A stretch of 19,254 nucleotides of DNA from DAOUFU01 sp034429275. Lineage in GTDB: Bacteria > Chloroflexota > Anaerolineae > Aggregatilineales > Aggregatilineaceae. Shown in pieces: positions 1-6,730 of this stretch. The DNA lies in the NCBI GenBank assembly GCA_034429275.1, contig DAOUFU010000211.1, forward strand, positions 1 through 19,254. Reading direction: 5' to 3'. The translations under genes were made by a program, and so were the position numbers. The number at the start of each line of letters is the position of its first letter. Within the stretch, counting starts at the first letter, position 1. The notes below the pieces were generated by a model that saw only the letters and a list, made by a program, of their open reading frames with translations, had not been told where the DNA came from and made no database searches.

Positions 1-1
1 C

Positions 2-505
2 GTCATCTTGCTCGACAGCATCACCCGGCTGGCGCGCGCCTACAACCTGGTGGTCCCGCCGAGCGGTCGCACGCTGACGGGCGGTCTCGATCCTTCGGCG
101 CTGTACCCGCCCAAGCGTTTTTTTGGCGCAGCCCGCAATGTCGAAGAAGGCGGCAGCCTGACCATTGTGGCAACCTGCCTGGTCAAGACCGGTAGCCGCA
201 TGGATGACGTGATTTACGAAGAGTTCAAGGGCACGGGCAATATGGAGCTGCACCTCTCGCGCGAACTGCAAGAGCGGCGCGTCTTCCCGGCCTTCGACAT
301 TCAGCAGTCCTCGACCCGGCGCGAAGAAATGCTGTTGGGGCCGGATATTCTCCAGCGCGTGTGGACAATGCGCCGGATGCTCGTGCAGATGACGCAGCCC
401 CCGGCCAACTACGACATTGTCAGCGCGACGGAAGCCCTGATCAACCAGCTTCGCCACACCGATTCTAACGAGGAATTCCTCGAGACTATGACGCGCGGCG
501 GATGA
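2..505 (+). CDS. rho: Transcription termination factor Rho, C-terminal part (5' end outside window)
   Basis: Rho is a hexameric RNA-dependent ATPase that terminates transcription of untranslated RNA. The reading frame enters at the left edge, so about the last 167 residues are visible. They start in the Walker B region (VILLDSITRLARAYN). They continue through the very conserved stretch with PPKRFFGAARNVEEGGSLT, then the R-loop/arginine-finger region containing YEEFKGTGNMELHLSREL and RRVFPAFDI. This is close to the E. coli protein as I remember it. The C-terminus is ordinary, with a SNEEFLETM ending. TGA is at 503-505. The next gene is convergent and its stop lies 62 bp away. Only family identity can be judged here; the N-terminal RNA-binding domain, where Rho proteins of different phyla differ most, is outside the window. 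Confidence 0.97.
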   Translation, partial: VILLDSITRLARAYNLVVPPSGRTLTGGLDPSALYPPKRFFGAARNVEEGGSLTIVATCLVKTGSRMDDVIYEEFKGTGNMELHLSRELQERRVFPAFDIQQSSTRREEMLLGPDILQRVWTMRRMLVQMTQPPANYDIVSATEALINQLRHTDSNEEFLETMTRGG

Positions 506-555
506 TGCTCTGCCGGGCACTCCCAGACGGGCGCGCATATTAGCCACACATTGGA

Positions 556-572
556 CGTGACCGGCGGTCACG
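556..572. repeat. Perfect inverted repeat between convergent genes
   Basis: CGTGACC and GGTCACG form a perfect 7-bp stem around a 3-nt GGC loop. The right arm covers the stop codon of the minus-strand membrane protein gene (568-570). It lies between the convergent ends of rho and that gene. There is no T-tract on either strand, so it is not a standard intrinsic terminator. It could still block 3' exonucleases or act as a weak bidirectional termination element. Confidence 0.5.
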
Positions 573-1962
573 GGCCGGGCTTGTCCCACGCATAGGGGCC
601 GAGATGGGTCTCAAAGATCACATCGATCACGCCCATGGGGTCCGGGTGATCGAAGAAATAGCGGATCATGACATCGGGATCATCAGAGAAGCGATATTCC
701 GGGTTGGTCCAGGTGAAGACCATAAACGCGGCCAGGAACAATACCGAATACGCCAGCAGCAGCACCGTCAGCGCGCGCGCGACGACCGGGCGAGTCTGCC
801 GCCACCAGCCGGGCACCGGGCGTAGCTTCCCGGCCAGCGCCGCTGCCAGCAGCACGTAGATCGTGTACAGTTCCGACATGCGCCGCGAGCCGAACGAGTC
901 GCCCGCGTACCAGTCTCGCGTTGAGCCGTTGATCAGGATTTCGGCCACGATGGCCGCCACGCCCAGCGCAGTCCAGCGCCGGTCGATACGCCACAGGAAG
1001 GGGATACCGGCCAGGCTCAGCAGCACGATGGGTGAGGTCGTGATCATGTGCCAGAAGACGCGATGAGCGTTCACCGGCAGGCGGAAGAACGACTGGCCGG
1101 TGGTCTCGTTATACGGCACGACGAACGGTTTGCCGAACATCTCGTTCCAGATCACCGGCAGCGGCAGCATGACAATGACCGCGATGACAGTCGCCGCCGC
1201 CAATCCGCGCCAGTGACGGCGCTCAGCCGCCATCAGCAACCAGGCCAGCGCTACCACCACCGCCAACTGCCAGCGCACCAGCACCAGCATCCCCGCCGAC
1301 GTGCCAATGATGATCCATACCCACCAGGGCACGCTCCGGCTCGCATCCTCCGGCGCGGGAGAGAGCGGGCGGATGAAGGTTATCACCAAAAAGACCAGCA
1401 CGGCGATCAGGAATGCGCCGGGGTTGTGCGAGTTCAATGGCAGGATGCTGGTGTAGTAGAGCAGCGGCGTGCAGCAGAAGAATACCCACACCAGGAAGGC
1501 CGCGGTCCAGTTTCCCGCTAGCGGAACGGTTAGCCGCCAGGTGAGCGCCATGGCGATCAGCATCATCAGATTTGCGCCCACCATAATGGCGACGCTGTAG
1601 CCCTGGTTGATCCCTTGCATGGCCAGGAAATAACCGGGGTTCTGATCCGCGATGCCCGTCTGGGTCAGCAGGGCACCCGCCACATAGGCTGGAGCCTGCA
1701 CGATGGCCACCCCGAAAGGAAAGATGTTTACATAGCGGCCCAGTTCGACATCCCAGGTGATCTGATAGGTGTTGACCGGCTGGAAGCGCTCGTACTGGTT
1801 CGCCAGGTCGATGTCGCGGTCGCGCACAAAGGTATCCAGCCAGGCAGCATAGGCGACTCCATCACCCCGGATCAGCGGGCGATCAAAAGCGATCATGGTG
1901 CCGACCGAGACGACGATCAACACGATCAATGCCCACCACGAAAAATCGTCCCGCCTGTTCAT
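568..1962 (-). CDS. Polytopic membrane protein, probable GT-C (GT39/ArnT-like) glycosyltransferase
   Basis: The product is 464 residues with about ten or more hydrophobic segments. The first membrane helix begins near residue 8. It is followed by a long extracytoplasmic loop (about residues 30-85) with DRPLIRGDGVAYAAWLD and a later FPFGVAIVQAPAYVAG. An acidic residue next to a G-D-G-x-x-Y-like motif in the first outer loop, followed by a P-F-G-x-A-x-x-x-A-P motif, is typical of GT-C enzymes that move sugars from polyprenyl-phosphate donors. The family resemblance is from memory and the exact activity is unknown. ATG at 1962 has a GAGG five bases upstream. The gene is divergent from the secreted glycosidase-like gene and shares its promoter region. 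The C-terminal soluble domain is very short, unlike PMT or ArnT. It could also be an uncharacterised membrane protein. Confidence 0.7.
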   Translation of the reverse strand: MNRRDDFSWWALIVLIVVSVGTMIAFDRPLIRGDGVAYAAWLDTFVRDRDIDLANQYERFQPVNTYQITWDVELGRYVNIFPFGVAIVQAPAYVAGALLTQTGIADQNPGYFLAMQGINQGYSVAIMVGANLMMLIAMALTWRLTVPLAGNWTAAFLVWVFFCCTPLLYYTSILPLNSHNPGAFLIAVLVFLVITFIRPLSPAPEDASRSVPWWVWIIIGTSAGMLVLVRWQLAVVVALAWLLMAAERRHWRGLAAATVIAVIVMLPLPVIWNEMFGKPFVVPYNETTGQSFFRLPVNAHRVFWHMITTSPIVLLSLAGIPFLWRIDRRWTALGVAAIVAEILINGSTRDWYAGDSFGSRRMSELYTIYVLLAAALAGKLRPVPGWWRQTRPVVARALTVLLLAYSVLFLAAFMVFTWTNPEYRFSDDPDVMIRYFFDHPDPMGVIDVIFETHLGPYAWDKPGP

Positions 1963-1979
1963 AGTTGCCTCGCCTTGTT

Positions 1980-2008
1980 TTGCTCCACTTCACCCGGCAC
2001 AGTATAAT
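1980..2008 (+). promoter_or_regulatory. Probable sigma-70 promoter for the secreted GH-A-like gene
   Basis: TATAAT at 2003-2008 is a perfect -10. TTGCTC at 1980-1985 is a weak -35 (3 of 6) at the ideal 17-bp spacing. Transcription would start near 2015, leaving a leader of about 140 nt before the preferred ATG at 2154. The -10 overlaps the -10 of a promoter pointing the other way. Confidence 0.55.
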
Positions 2009-2030
2009 GATCCGCATCTGCTCTCGCAAA
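2001..2030 (-). promoter_or_regulatory. Probable promoter for the GT-C-like membrane protein gene, overlapping the divergent promoter
   Basis: On the minus strand TATACT (plus 2001-2006) lies 18 bp downstream of TTTGCG (plus 2025-2030). Transcription would start near 1994, leaving about 30 nt to the ATG at 1962. Its -10 shares four base pairs with the plus-strand TATAAT, so the two promoters could not easily be occupied together. Confidence 0.4.
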
Positions 2031-2081
2031 CTTCCCCTCGTACAGGGGTGACTCTGTGAGCTTATGCCTTGCGAGCTTGGC

Positions 2082-2126
2082 TTCGCGAACCGTCGCTTTG
2101 CGAACCATCGCTTTGTAAACCGCCAC
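2082..2126 (+). repeat. Three imperfect 15-bp tandem repeats in the leader of the secreted GH-A-like gene
   Basis: The units are TTCGCGAACCGTCGC (2082-2096), TTTGCGAACCATCGC (2097-2111) and TTTGTAAACCGCCAC (2112-2126). They lie between the promoter at 1980-2008 and the preferred start at 2154. If translation began at the upstream ATG (2064) they would encode F-(A/V)-N-(R/H)-(R/H) repeats just before the signal peptide, which is unlikely. A binding site array or a simple slippage product are both possible. Confidence 0.7.
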
Positions 2127-2153
2127 GGAGAGTTTGCCCCTGGGTTGTCGCTT

Positions 2154-3806
2154 ATGCGCGTCTTGTATCGCATCATCGGGGTATCTGCTGCTTTCATTCT
2201 GTTGGCCGGCCTGGGCGCGGCTCTGCTGACTCTGAGCGCAGTTTCGGCGCAGGTGTCGGATTTCTCCACCCCCACACCCACCCCTGTCCCGACGGCAGCG
2301 GCAGGCGCTTCCGTTCAGCGCGTCCCTTTCAACGAGACCTCGAACGTTATGTCGGACTGGCAGCCGGATGGGGCCTGGCAGTACGTGGCGGATGCAAGCA
2401 GCGGTGGCGGCTTCGGCAATGGCGGCGGCTCCGGCAGCGCCGAGACGGTCAATGCTGAGACGGTCAATGGCGGGGCGACCCTGGGCGGCGGAAGCTGGCT
2501 GCTCGATGGCAGCCTGCGCGAAACCGTCAGCACGCTGCGCTATACCCCGTTCATCGATCTGAGCGGCACGCAAAGCGCCCAAATCGTCTTCTGGCAGCGC
2601 GGCTCACTGCCCGCCAGCGACCTGGTCGTGATCCGGCTGAGCGTGGACGGCGGCGCAACCTGGATACCGGTGGATTGGCAGGCAGGTGTTAAGACGCCGA
2701 CGGATGAGACGGGCCAAAGTTCCTGGGAAAGCCGCACGGTGAACCTGGACCGCTTCCGCAACCAGATGGTACGCTTGCAGGTGCGGGTCCAGACCGGCGT
2801 TCAGCTTGGCGAGCCGCCCGGCTCGCAAACCGGCACGCTGAGTCAACAGGCGCTCTCTCCCGCCTTCTACCAGATCGACAATATTTCGGTGATCTTTCGC
2901 CCCGTGCCGCCTGAATTTGCGGATTTTGTGCTGGAGCAAGGTCCGCGCACGCTGTGGGGGCTTCACCTGATTGTGGGAGCCAACGAAGGACCGGTGCTCG
3001 ACTTTGTGCAACGGATGCAGGCGGCAGGGTGGCCGGTCGGCACGGTGAAAGGGCCGACCGGCACCGAGACTCTGCTGGCCCAGGTCAAAGCGGCATCGCC
3101 CAAAACGGTCATCGTCTATCGCGCACTGGTGACCCAGGACCGCGGCATGGTGGACTGCCCCAACGCGCAGGCTGATCCGGTCGCCGAGGCCAACGCGTGG
3201 ATGGCCGGGCTGTGGCCCGCGTGGAGCCAGGTGGACGCCGATTACTACGAGTTCATGAACGAGTGCCTGCCCCCGTTTGAATGGCTGGCCCCCTTCACCA
3301 TCGAAGTGATGCGCCTGGCTGCCGAGCGTAATAAATGCGTGCTGGCCCTGTCGTTTGATGGCGGCAGTCCACAGCCTTCAGAGTTCCCCAAGCTGCTGCC
3401 CGTTTTCCAATACGCGCTGGATCACCCCTGCCAGCCCGGACGCCATCACGGCATCGCGCTGCACGTCGCAGGCGGGGGGCCGCATAAGCTGCTCTCAGAG
3501 TCCGACTCGTGGTGGGGCTATCGCTACCGGCGCTATTACGCCGAAATTTTGCCCTATCTGCCCAGGGCGTCGCGCCTGCCGGTCTATTTCACCGAGGCCG
3601 GGCCGGGAGATGGCCGCGTACAGTTCTCGTGTGAGGAGATCGCGCGCGATATGGTGCAGTATACCCAGCAGGTGCAGCAGGACGGTTTTGTGCGCGGCAT
3701 TCATTTGTGGAGCCTGGGCGGGCCGCCCGATCTGCCCTGGGTCGATGTGACACCTTGCCTGCCAGTGATCGGTGATGCCCTGCTGCGGTATTACAACGGC
3801 GGGTGA
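2154..3806 (+). CDS. Secreted protein with MAM-like jelly-roll domain and clan GH-A-like TIM barrel
   Basis: The product is 550 residues from ATG 2154, chosen because MRVLYRIIGV then a long hydrophobic run ending near SAVSAQ makes a normal signal peptide. The upstream in-frame ATG at 2064 would add 30 residues encoded by tandem repeats. A Pro/Thr linker (TPTPTPVPT) follows. Residues of about 60-250 form a beta-rich module (SAQIVFWQRG, VIRLSVDGGATWIPVDW, YQIDNISVIF) like MAM or immune-inhibitor-A C-terminal domains. It contains a Gly/Ser-rich insert with an ETVNAETVN duplication. The C-terminal half reads as a TIM barrel, with an N-E pair at 369-370 (FMNECLPP) and a YFTEAG glutamate at 481. 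Their spacing and context match the acid/base and nucleophile of clan GH-A glycosidases (GH5/GH39 style). The substrate is unknown; probably surface or extracellular polysaccharide. No strong Shine-Dalgarno precedes either start. Confidence 0.75.
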   Translation: MRVLYRIIGVSAAFILLAGLGAALLTLSAVSAQVSDFSTPTPTPVPTAAAGASVQRVPFNETSNVMSDWQPDGAWQYVADASSGGGFGNGGGSGSAETVNAETVNGGATLGGGSWLLDGSLRETVSTLRYTPFIDLSGTQSAQIVFWQRGSLPASDLVVIRLSVDGGATWIPVDWQAGVKTPTDETGQSSWESRTVNLDRFRNQMVRLQVRVQTGVQLGEPPGSQTGTLSQQALSPAFYQIDNISVIFRPVPPEFADFVLEQGPRTLWGLHLIVGANEGPVLDFVQRMQAAGWPVGTVKGPTGTETLLAQVKAASPKTVIVYRALVTQDRGMVDCPNAQADPVAEANAWMAGLWPAWSQVDADYYEFMNECLPPFEWLAPFTIEVMRLAAERNKCVLALSFDGGSPQPSEFPKLLPVFQYALDHPCQPGRHHGIALHVAGGGPHKLLSESDSWWGYRYRRYYAEILPYLPRASRLPVYFTEAGPGDGRVQFSCEEIARDMVQYTQQVQQDGFVRGIHLWSLGGPPDLPWVDVTPCLPVIGDALLRYYNGG

Positions 3807-3826
3807 CCGGTCCACCGCGCGGGGGT

Positions 3827-3883
3827 AATGCGCGCCGCGTGCATTAGTGCGCGCCGCGTACATCAGTGCGCACCGCGTGCCAG
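3827..3883. repeat. Three 19-bp tandem repeats spanning the stop codon of the PGT gene
   Basis: The units begin at 3827, 3846 and 3865 and share the core TGCGC(G/A)CCGCGT. The first unit is itself an imperfect palindrome (AATGC...GCATT). The third unit encodes the last ARGAH residues of the minus-strand sugar-phosphate transferase, and the stop codon is at 3863-3865. The repeats fill the space between two convergent genes. There is no T-tract, so an intrinsic terminator is not evident. Confidence 0.75.
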
Positions 3884-5293
3884 CAGCACCAGCGGCACCG
3901 TCCGCAACATGATCTGCAAATCCATCCCCAGCGACCAGTTGTCGATGTAGTAGATATCGAGCAGGCACATTTCCTCGAAAGGAACCTCGCTGCGCCCGCT
4001 CACCTGCCACAACCCGGTCAGGCCCGGCAGCGTGCGAAAGCGCTGTTTGTGCCATTCTTCATAAAGCTCGACTTCGTTGGGCGTGGCCGGGCGAGGCCCC
4101 ACCCAACTCATCTCGCCCCGAATGATGTTCCACACCTGGGGAAGCTCATCGATGCTGTACCGGCGTATCCAGCGCCCGACGCGCGTGATTCGCGGATCGT
4201 TGATGAGCTTGGGGTGGCGCAGGTCTTCGCCCGTGTCTCGCATCAGGCGCTCGTGCAGGGCTTCGGCGTTCTCCACCATCGAGCGGAATTTGTATACTTT
4301 GAAGTGCTTGCCGTTCAGCCCGACGCGCTCGTGGGTAAAAAAGATCGGCCCCGGTGAATCCAGGCGGATGGCGATGGCGACGAATAACGTCACCAGGGCC
4401 ACCACCGGCAGCGCCAGCAGGCTGATCACCAGGTCGAGCGTGCGCTTCGCCAGCATGTTGCTCCGGCTCATGCGCGCCTCGTTGCTCAGCCCCAGCAGCG
4501 GGATGCCGCCCAGCATCTCGACCTGAACCTGGTTGATGCTCAGTTCAAAAATATCCGGCACGGTGCGCACCTTGACATGCTGCCGCTCGCATTCGCGCAC
4601 AATGCCCAGGATTTTTCGCTGAACATGCCAGGGCAGCGTGATGATCACCAGGTCCACTTTGTAGCGATCAATCAGGCGTGGCAGGTTGTCCACCATGCCC
4701 AGGGCCGTCACCCGACCGATGTCGGTCGAGCCGCGTTCCGGGTCGTCGTCCACAAAGCCGACCACTTTGTAGCCCAGGTCGGGCCGGGCGACCATCGTTT
4801 GCAGCACGGACAGCCCCACCGATCCAGCCCCAACCACCAGCACGCGCTCGATGCCACTCCCTCGCCGTCGCAGTGCGCTGCGGATCGCCCGCAGAATCGC
4901 GCGCCACATCGCTTGCAGCAGGATGGCGAGCAGGGTAGCCTGCACGATCAGCAGACGCGAAAAGACGAGCGGGCGCAGCAAGAAGCTGATCGCCATGACT
5001 ACGACGGCGGTTGTCGTCGCGCTGTTGCCGATGCTGAAGACCTCATCCCACCACGTCCGACCGCGCACTTCGCGGTAAAGCCCGGCATTGTGGTTGAAGA
5101 GCAGCATCAGCACGCCCGAAATCAACGCATAGGGGATATAAGGGCGAAACGGCGCATCATAGGCTTCATCGACTGGTTGGAGAAATTGCAGTTCATAGCG
5201 CAGGATATAGGACACCACAAAGGCGACCATCACCAGCACCGTATCGACGGTGGGGACCAGCCAGCGCGGCCACTTGCCCGTTGAGTCATTCAT
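3863..5293 (-). CDS. Polyprenyl-phosphate hexose-1-phosphate transferase (WbaP/WcaJ-type PGT)
   Basis: This membrane enzyme would move a sugar-1-phosphate from a nucleotide sugar to undecaprenyl phosphate, the first step in building an exopolysaccharide or glycan repeat unit. The product is 476 residues. Several N-terminal membrane helices (about residues 11-150) precede a CoA-binding-like Rossmann domain starting at VLVVGAGSVGLSVL. Then comes the membrane re-entrant helix near KRTLDLVISLLALPVVALV. The catalytic PGT domain follows with FKVYKFRSM, the DELPQVWNIIRGEMSWVGPRP block holding the Asp-Glu catalytic pair, and LPGLTGLWQVSGR. ATG 5293 was chosen because AAGGAA lies 8 nt upstream and the frame upstream only overlaps the GT4 gene. 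It follows the GT4 gene by 13 bp and is probably co-transcribed with it. The sugar specificity cannot be read from sequence. Confidence 0.93.
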   Translation of the reverse strand: MNDSTGKWPRWLVPTVDTVLVMVAFVVSYILRYELQFLQPVDEAYDAPFRPYIPYALISGVLMLLFNHNAGLYREVRGRTWWDEVFSIGNSATTTAVVVMAISFLLRPLVFSRLLIVQATLLAILLQAMWRAILRAIRSALRRRGSGIERVLVVGAGSVGLSVLQTMVARPDLGYKVVGFVDDDPERGSTDIGRVTALGMVDNLPRLIDRYKVDLVIITLPWHVQRKILGIVRECERQHVKVRTVPDIFELSINQVQVEMLGGIPLLGLSNEARMSRSNMLAKRTLDLVISLLALPVVALVTLFVAIAIRLDSPGPIFFTHERVGLNGKHFKVYKFRSMVENAEALHERLMRDTGEDLRHPKLINDPRITRVGRWIRRYSIDELPQVWNIIRGEMSWVGPRPATPNEVELYEEWHKQRFRTLPGLTGLWQVSGRSEVPFEEMCLLDIYYIDNWSLGMDLQIMLRTVPLVLLARGAH

Positions 5294-5306
5294 ACCAAGC
5301 GTTCCT

Positions 5307-6467
5307 TTACCAGATTTCTGTTGGGGCGGCCTCGCCGCCCAATGCGCGCCGGTAACAGTGTACCGTCTGCGCGGCAGTATTCGCCCAGGTGAAGCGCGCA
5401 GCGTGAATGCGCCCCCGCTCACCCATCTCCGAGCGCCATGCCGAGTCGTGGATGGCGCGCCGCAGCGCCTCGGTCCAGGCCGCTTCATCGCCGGGCGGCA
5501 GGCACAGGCGCACATCTCCGGCGGCTTCGGGCAGCGAAGACGCATCCGATACCAGAGCCGGCGTGCCACAGGCCAGCGCCTCGACGACCGGCAGGCCAAA
5601 CCCCTCATACACAGAAGGATAGACCAGCACGTCGGCAGCATTGTACCACAAGGGCAGCTCGGCAGCGGGAACATACCCCGGCAGCAGCACCGATCCCCTC
5701 AGCCCGCACGCCTCTATTGTGGCGAAGATCTCGTCCGTCATCCATCCGCGCCCACCGGCCAGCACCAGCGCGACAGCCGCACGATCTGCCTGGGGCAGGC
5801 GCGCATAGGCGCGCAGCAGGACCGGCAGATTTTTGCGCGGCTCCAGGGTGCCCAGGAAGAGCAAGAACCGTTCCGGCAGCCCCTTGGCCCGGCGGAATTC
5901 GGCCACCTCACCGGCGGGCAGCGGCGCGAACTGCGGCCCCACGCCGGGCGCAGCCACATCGATCCGGTCGGCGGGCAGGCCAAAGACTGCCACCAGGTCG
6001 CGGGCGGTGCTGCGCGAGATGGCGATCACACGCCGGGCGCGAGCACACGACAGGCGCGTCAGAAGGCGCAGATACAGCCGCCGCGCGGCGGGCAGCACTT
6101 CTGGATAGTGCACGAAGCTCAGGTCGTACACCGTCACCACCGATGGCACCCGCGACATCACCGGGGCGACAAACGCCAGCGCGTGCGCGAGATCGACCTG
6201 GAGCCGCGCCAAAGCGACCGGCTGTACAACCTGTTCCCACAGGATACGGCGCACCGGGTGTTCGGTGTTCCAGGGTGTGCGGCGCACGGTCATGCGGGCA
6301 TGGAGCGGCGGATTGCCCTGGCTGCCGGTGAGGACCGTGTAGGCGATCTCCGGGTCGGCAGCAGGCAGTGCGGCCAACAAATTGCTAATATATCCATGGA
6401 TTCCCGCGCTGCGATAGCCTGCGTTCCCGGTGAGCAAGTGAGCGTTAAGGCCAATGTGAATACGCAT
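5307..6467 (-). CDS. Glycosyltransferase family 4 (GT-B fold)
   Basis: The product is 386 residues, a normal length for a retaining GT4 enzyme that uses nucleotide sugars to extend a lipid-linked glycan in the cytoplasm. The N-terminal acceptor domain begins MRIHIGLNAHLL with a glycine-rich stretch near residue 13-22. The C-terminal donor domain has FLLFLGTLEPRKNLPVLLRA, VLLPGYVPAAELPLWYNAADVLVYPS, and the EX7E motif with E288 and E296 in YEGFGLPVVEALACG. It is the first gene of a two-gene operon with the PGT. An extended -10 lies so close to the ATG that the mRNA may be leaderless, and no Shine-Dalgarno is visible. Which sugar and linkage it makes is unknown; mannosyl- or rhamnosyl-transfer are common for this family. 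Confidence 0.93.
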   Translation of the reverse strand: MRIHIGLNAHLLTGNAGYRSAGIHGYISNLLAALPAADPEIAYTVLTGSQGNPPLHARMTVRRTPWNTEHPVRRILWEQVVQPVALARLQVDLAHALAFVAPVMSRVPSVVTVYDLSFVHYPEVLPAARRLYLRLLTRLSCARARRVIAISRSTARDLVAVFGLPADRIDVAAPGVGPQFAPLPAGEVAEFRRAKGLPERFLLFLGTLEPRKNLPVLLRAYARLPQADRAAVALVLAGGRGWMTDEIFATIEACGLRGSVLLPGYVPAAELPLWYNAADVLVYPSVYEGFGLPVVEALACGTPALVSDASSLPEAAGDVRLCLPPGDEAAWTEALRRAIHDSAWRSEMGERGRIHAARFTWANTAAQTVHCYRRALGGEAAPTEIW

Positions 6468-6474
6468 GACCGGA

Positions 6475-6483
6475 ATTATAACA
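6475..6483 (-). promoter_or_regulatory. Extended -10 promoter giving a near-leaderless GT4 mRNA
   Basis: On the minus strand TGTTATAAT (TGn plus a perfect -10; plus 6475-6483) is followed by only 7 nt before the ATG at 6467. A start about 7 nt after the -10 falls within a base or so of the initiation codon. No ribosome binding site lies in between. The -35 is poor, as is common with extended -10 promoters. Confidence 0.55.
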
Positions 6484-6582
6484 GATACACCAGGGGATGA
6501 TCAGTGCCTGCGTATCCGTGCAGCCGCCTGATCGGTGAGTAAACGTCAGATTAATGGAGAAATGTTTGTCCTTTATATCCGG

Positions 6583-6588
6583 TATAAT
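6583..6588 (+). promoter_or_regulatory. Possible -10 element for the PA14/SH3 protein gene
   Basis: TATAAT at 6583-6588 is a perfect -10 without a convincing -35 at 16-18 bp. A start near 6595 would give a leader of about 135 nt. The rest of the 263-bp gap on its left carries only the divergent GT4 promoter. Confidence 0.4.
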
Positions 6589-6631
6589 GAAAGAGAACGA
6601 CACGGTGATAGGCAAATAGTCGTGAGCCACT

Positions 6632-6713
6632 GGCCGTGGGCTTGCTCAACAAGGGGGCAATCTCACCAGCCGCGGCGGTCTTGCACCAGGGGCTTTCGAC
6701 GGTTCGATGAGCC
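6632..6713 (+). promoter_or_regulatory. Potentially structured 5' leader (two hairpins) upstream of the PA14/SH3 gene
   Basis: Hairpin 1 (6632-6671) pairs GGC with GCC, GTGGG with CTCAC (one G-U) and TTGCTC with GGGGCAA (one G-U) around a 7-nt loop, about 14 pairs with small internal mismatches. Hairpin 2 (6691-6713) pairs GGCT with AGCC and TCGA with TCGA around CGGT, and ends just before the AAGGATGGAAAG ribosome-binding region. Just upstream, GGTGATAGGCAAAT (6604-6617) loosely recalls the GGCAAA element of GEMM (c-di-GMP-I) riboswitches, but the second conserved half (GACGCAAAGCC) is absent, so I do not call a known class. Confidence 0.4.
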
Positions 6714-6730
6714 AGAAGGATGGAAAGATC

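Noticed and set aside
1959..2582. Minus-strand frame of 207 codons across the divergent promoter region
   Set aside because: It overlaps the start of the membrane protein gene, the signal peptide of the secreted protein and the intergenic promoters, and resembles nothing.
3827..3883. CRISPR-like array
   Set aside because: The repeats are directly tandem without spacers, only three copies, and partly coding.
5294..5674. N-terminal extension of the PGT open frame by 127 codons
   Set aside because: The extension overlaps the end of the GT4 gene, is Cys/Arg/Pro-rich, and the internal ATG at 5293 has a good ribosome binding site and starts the normal family N-terminus.
5250..6500. Long plus-strand open frame (416 codons) opposite the GT4 gene
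   Set aside because: It is the antisense shadow of a clear GT4 gene in GC-rich DNA. Its translation is rich in Arg, Gln, His and Pro and shows no domain.
6601..6700. Canonical c-di-GMP-I (GEMM) riboswitch
   Set aside because: Only a GGCAAA-like piece is present; the second conserved GACGCAAAGCC half and the expected tetraloop/receptor are not seen.
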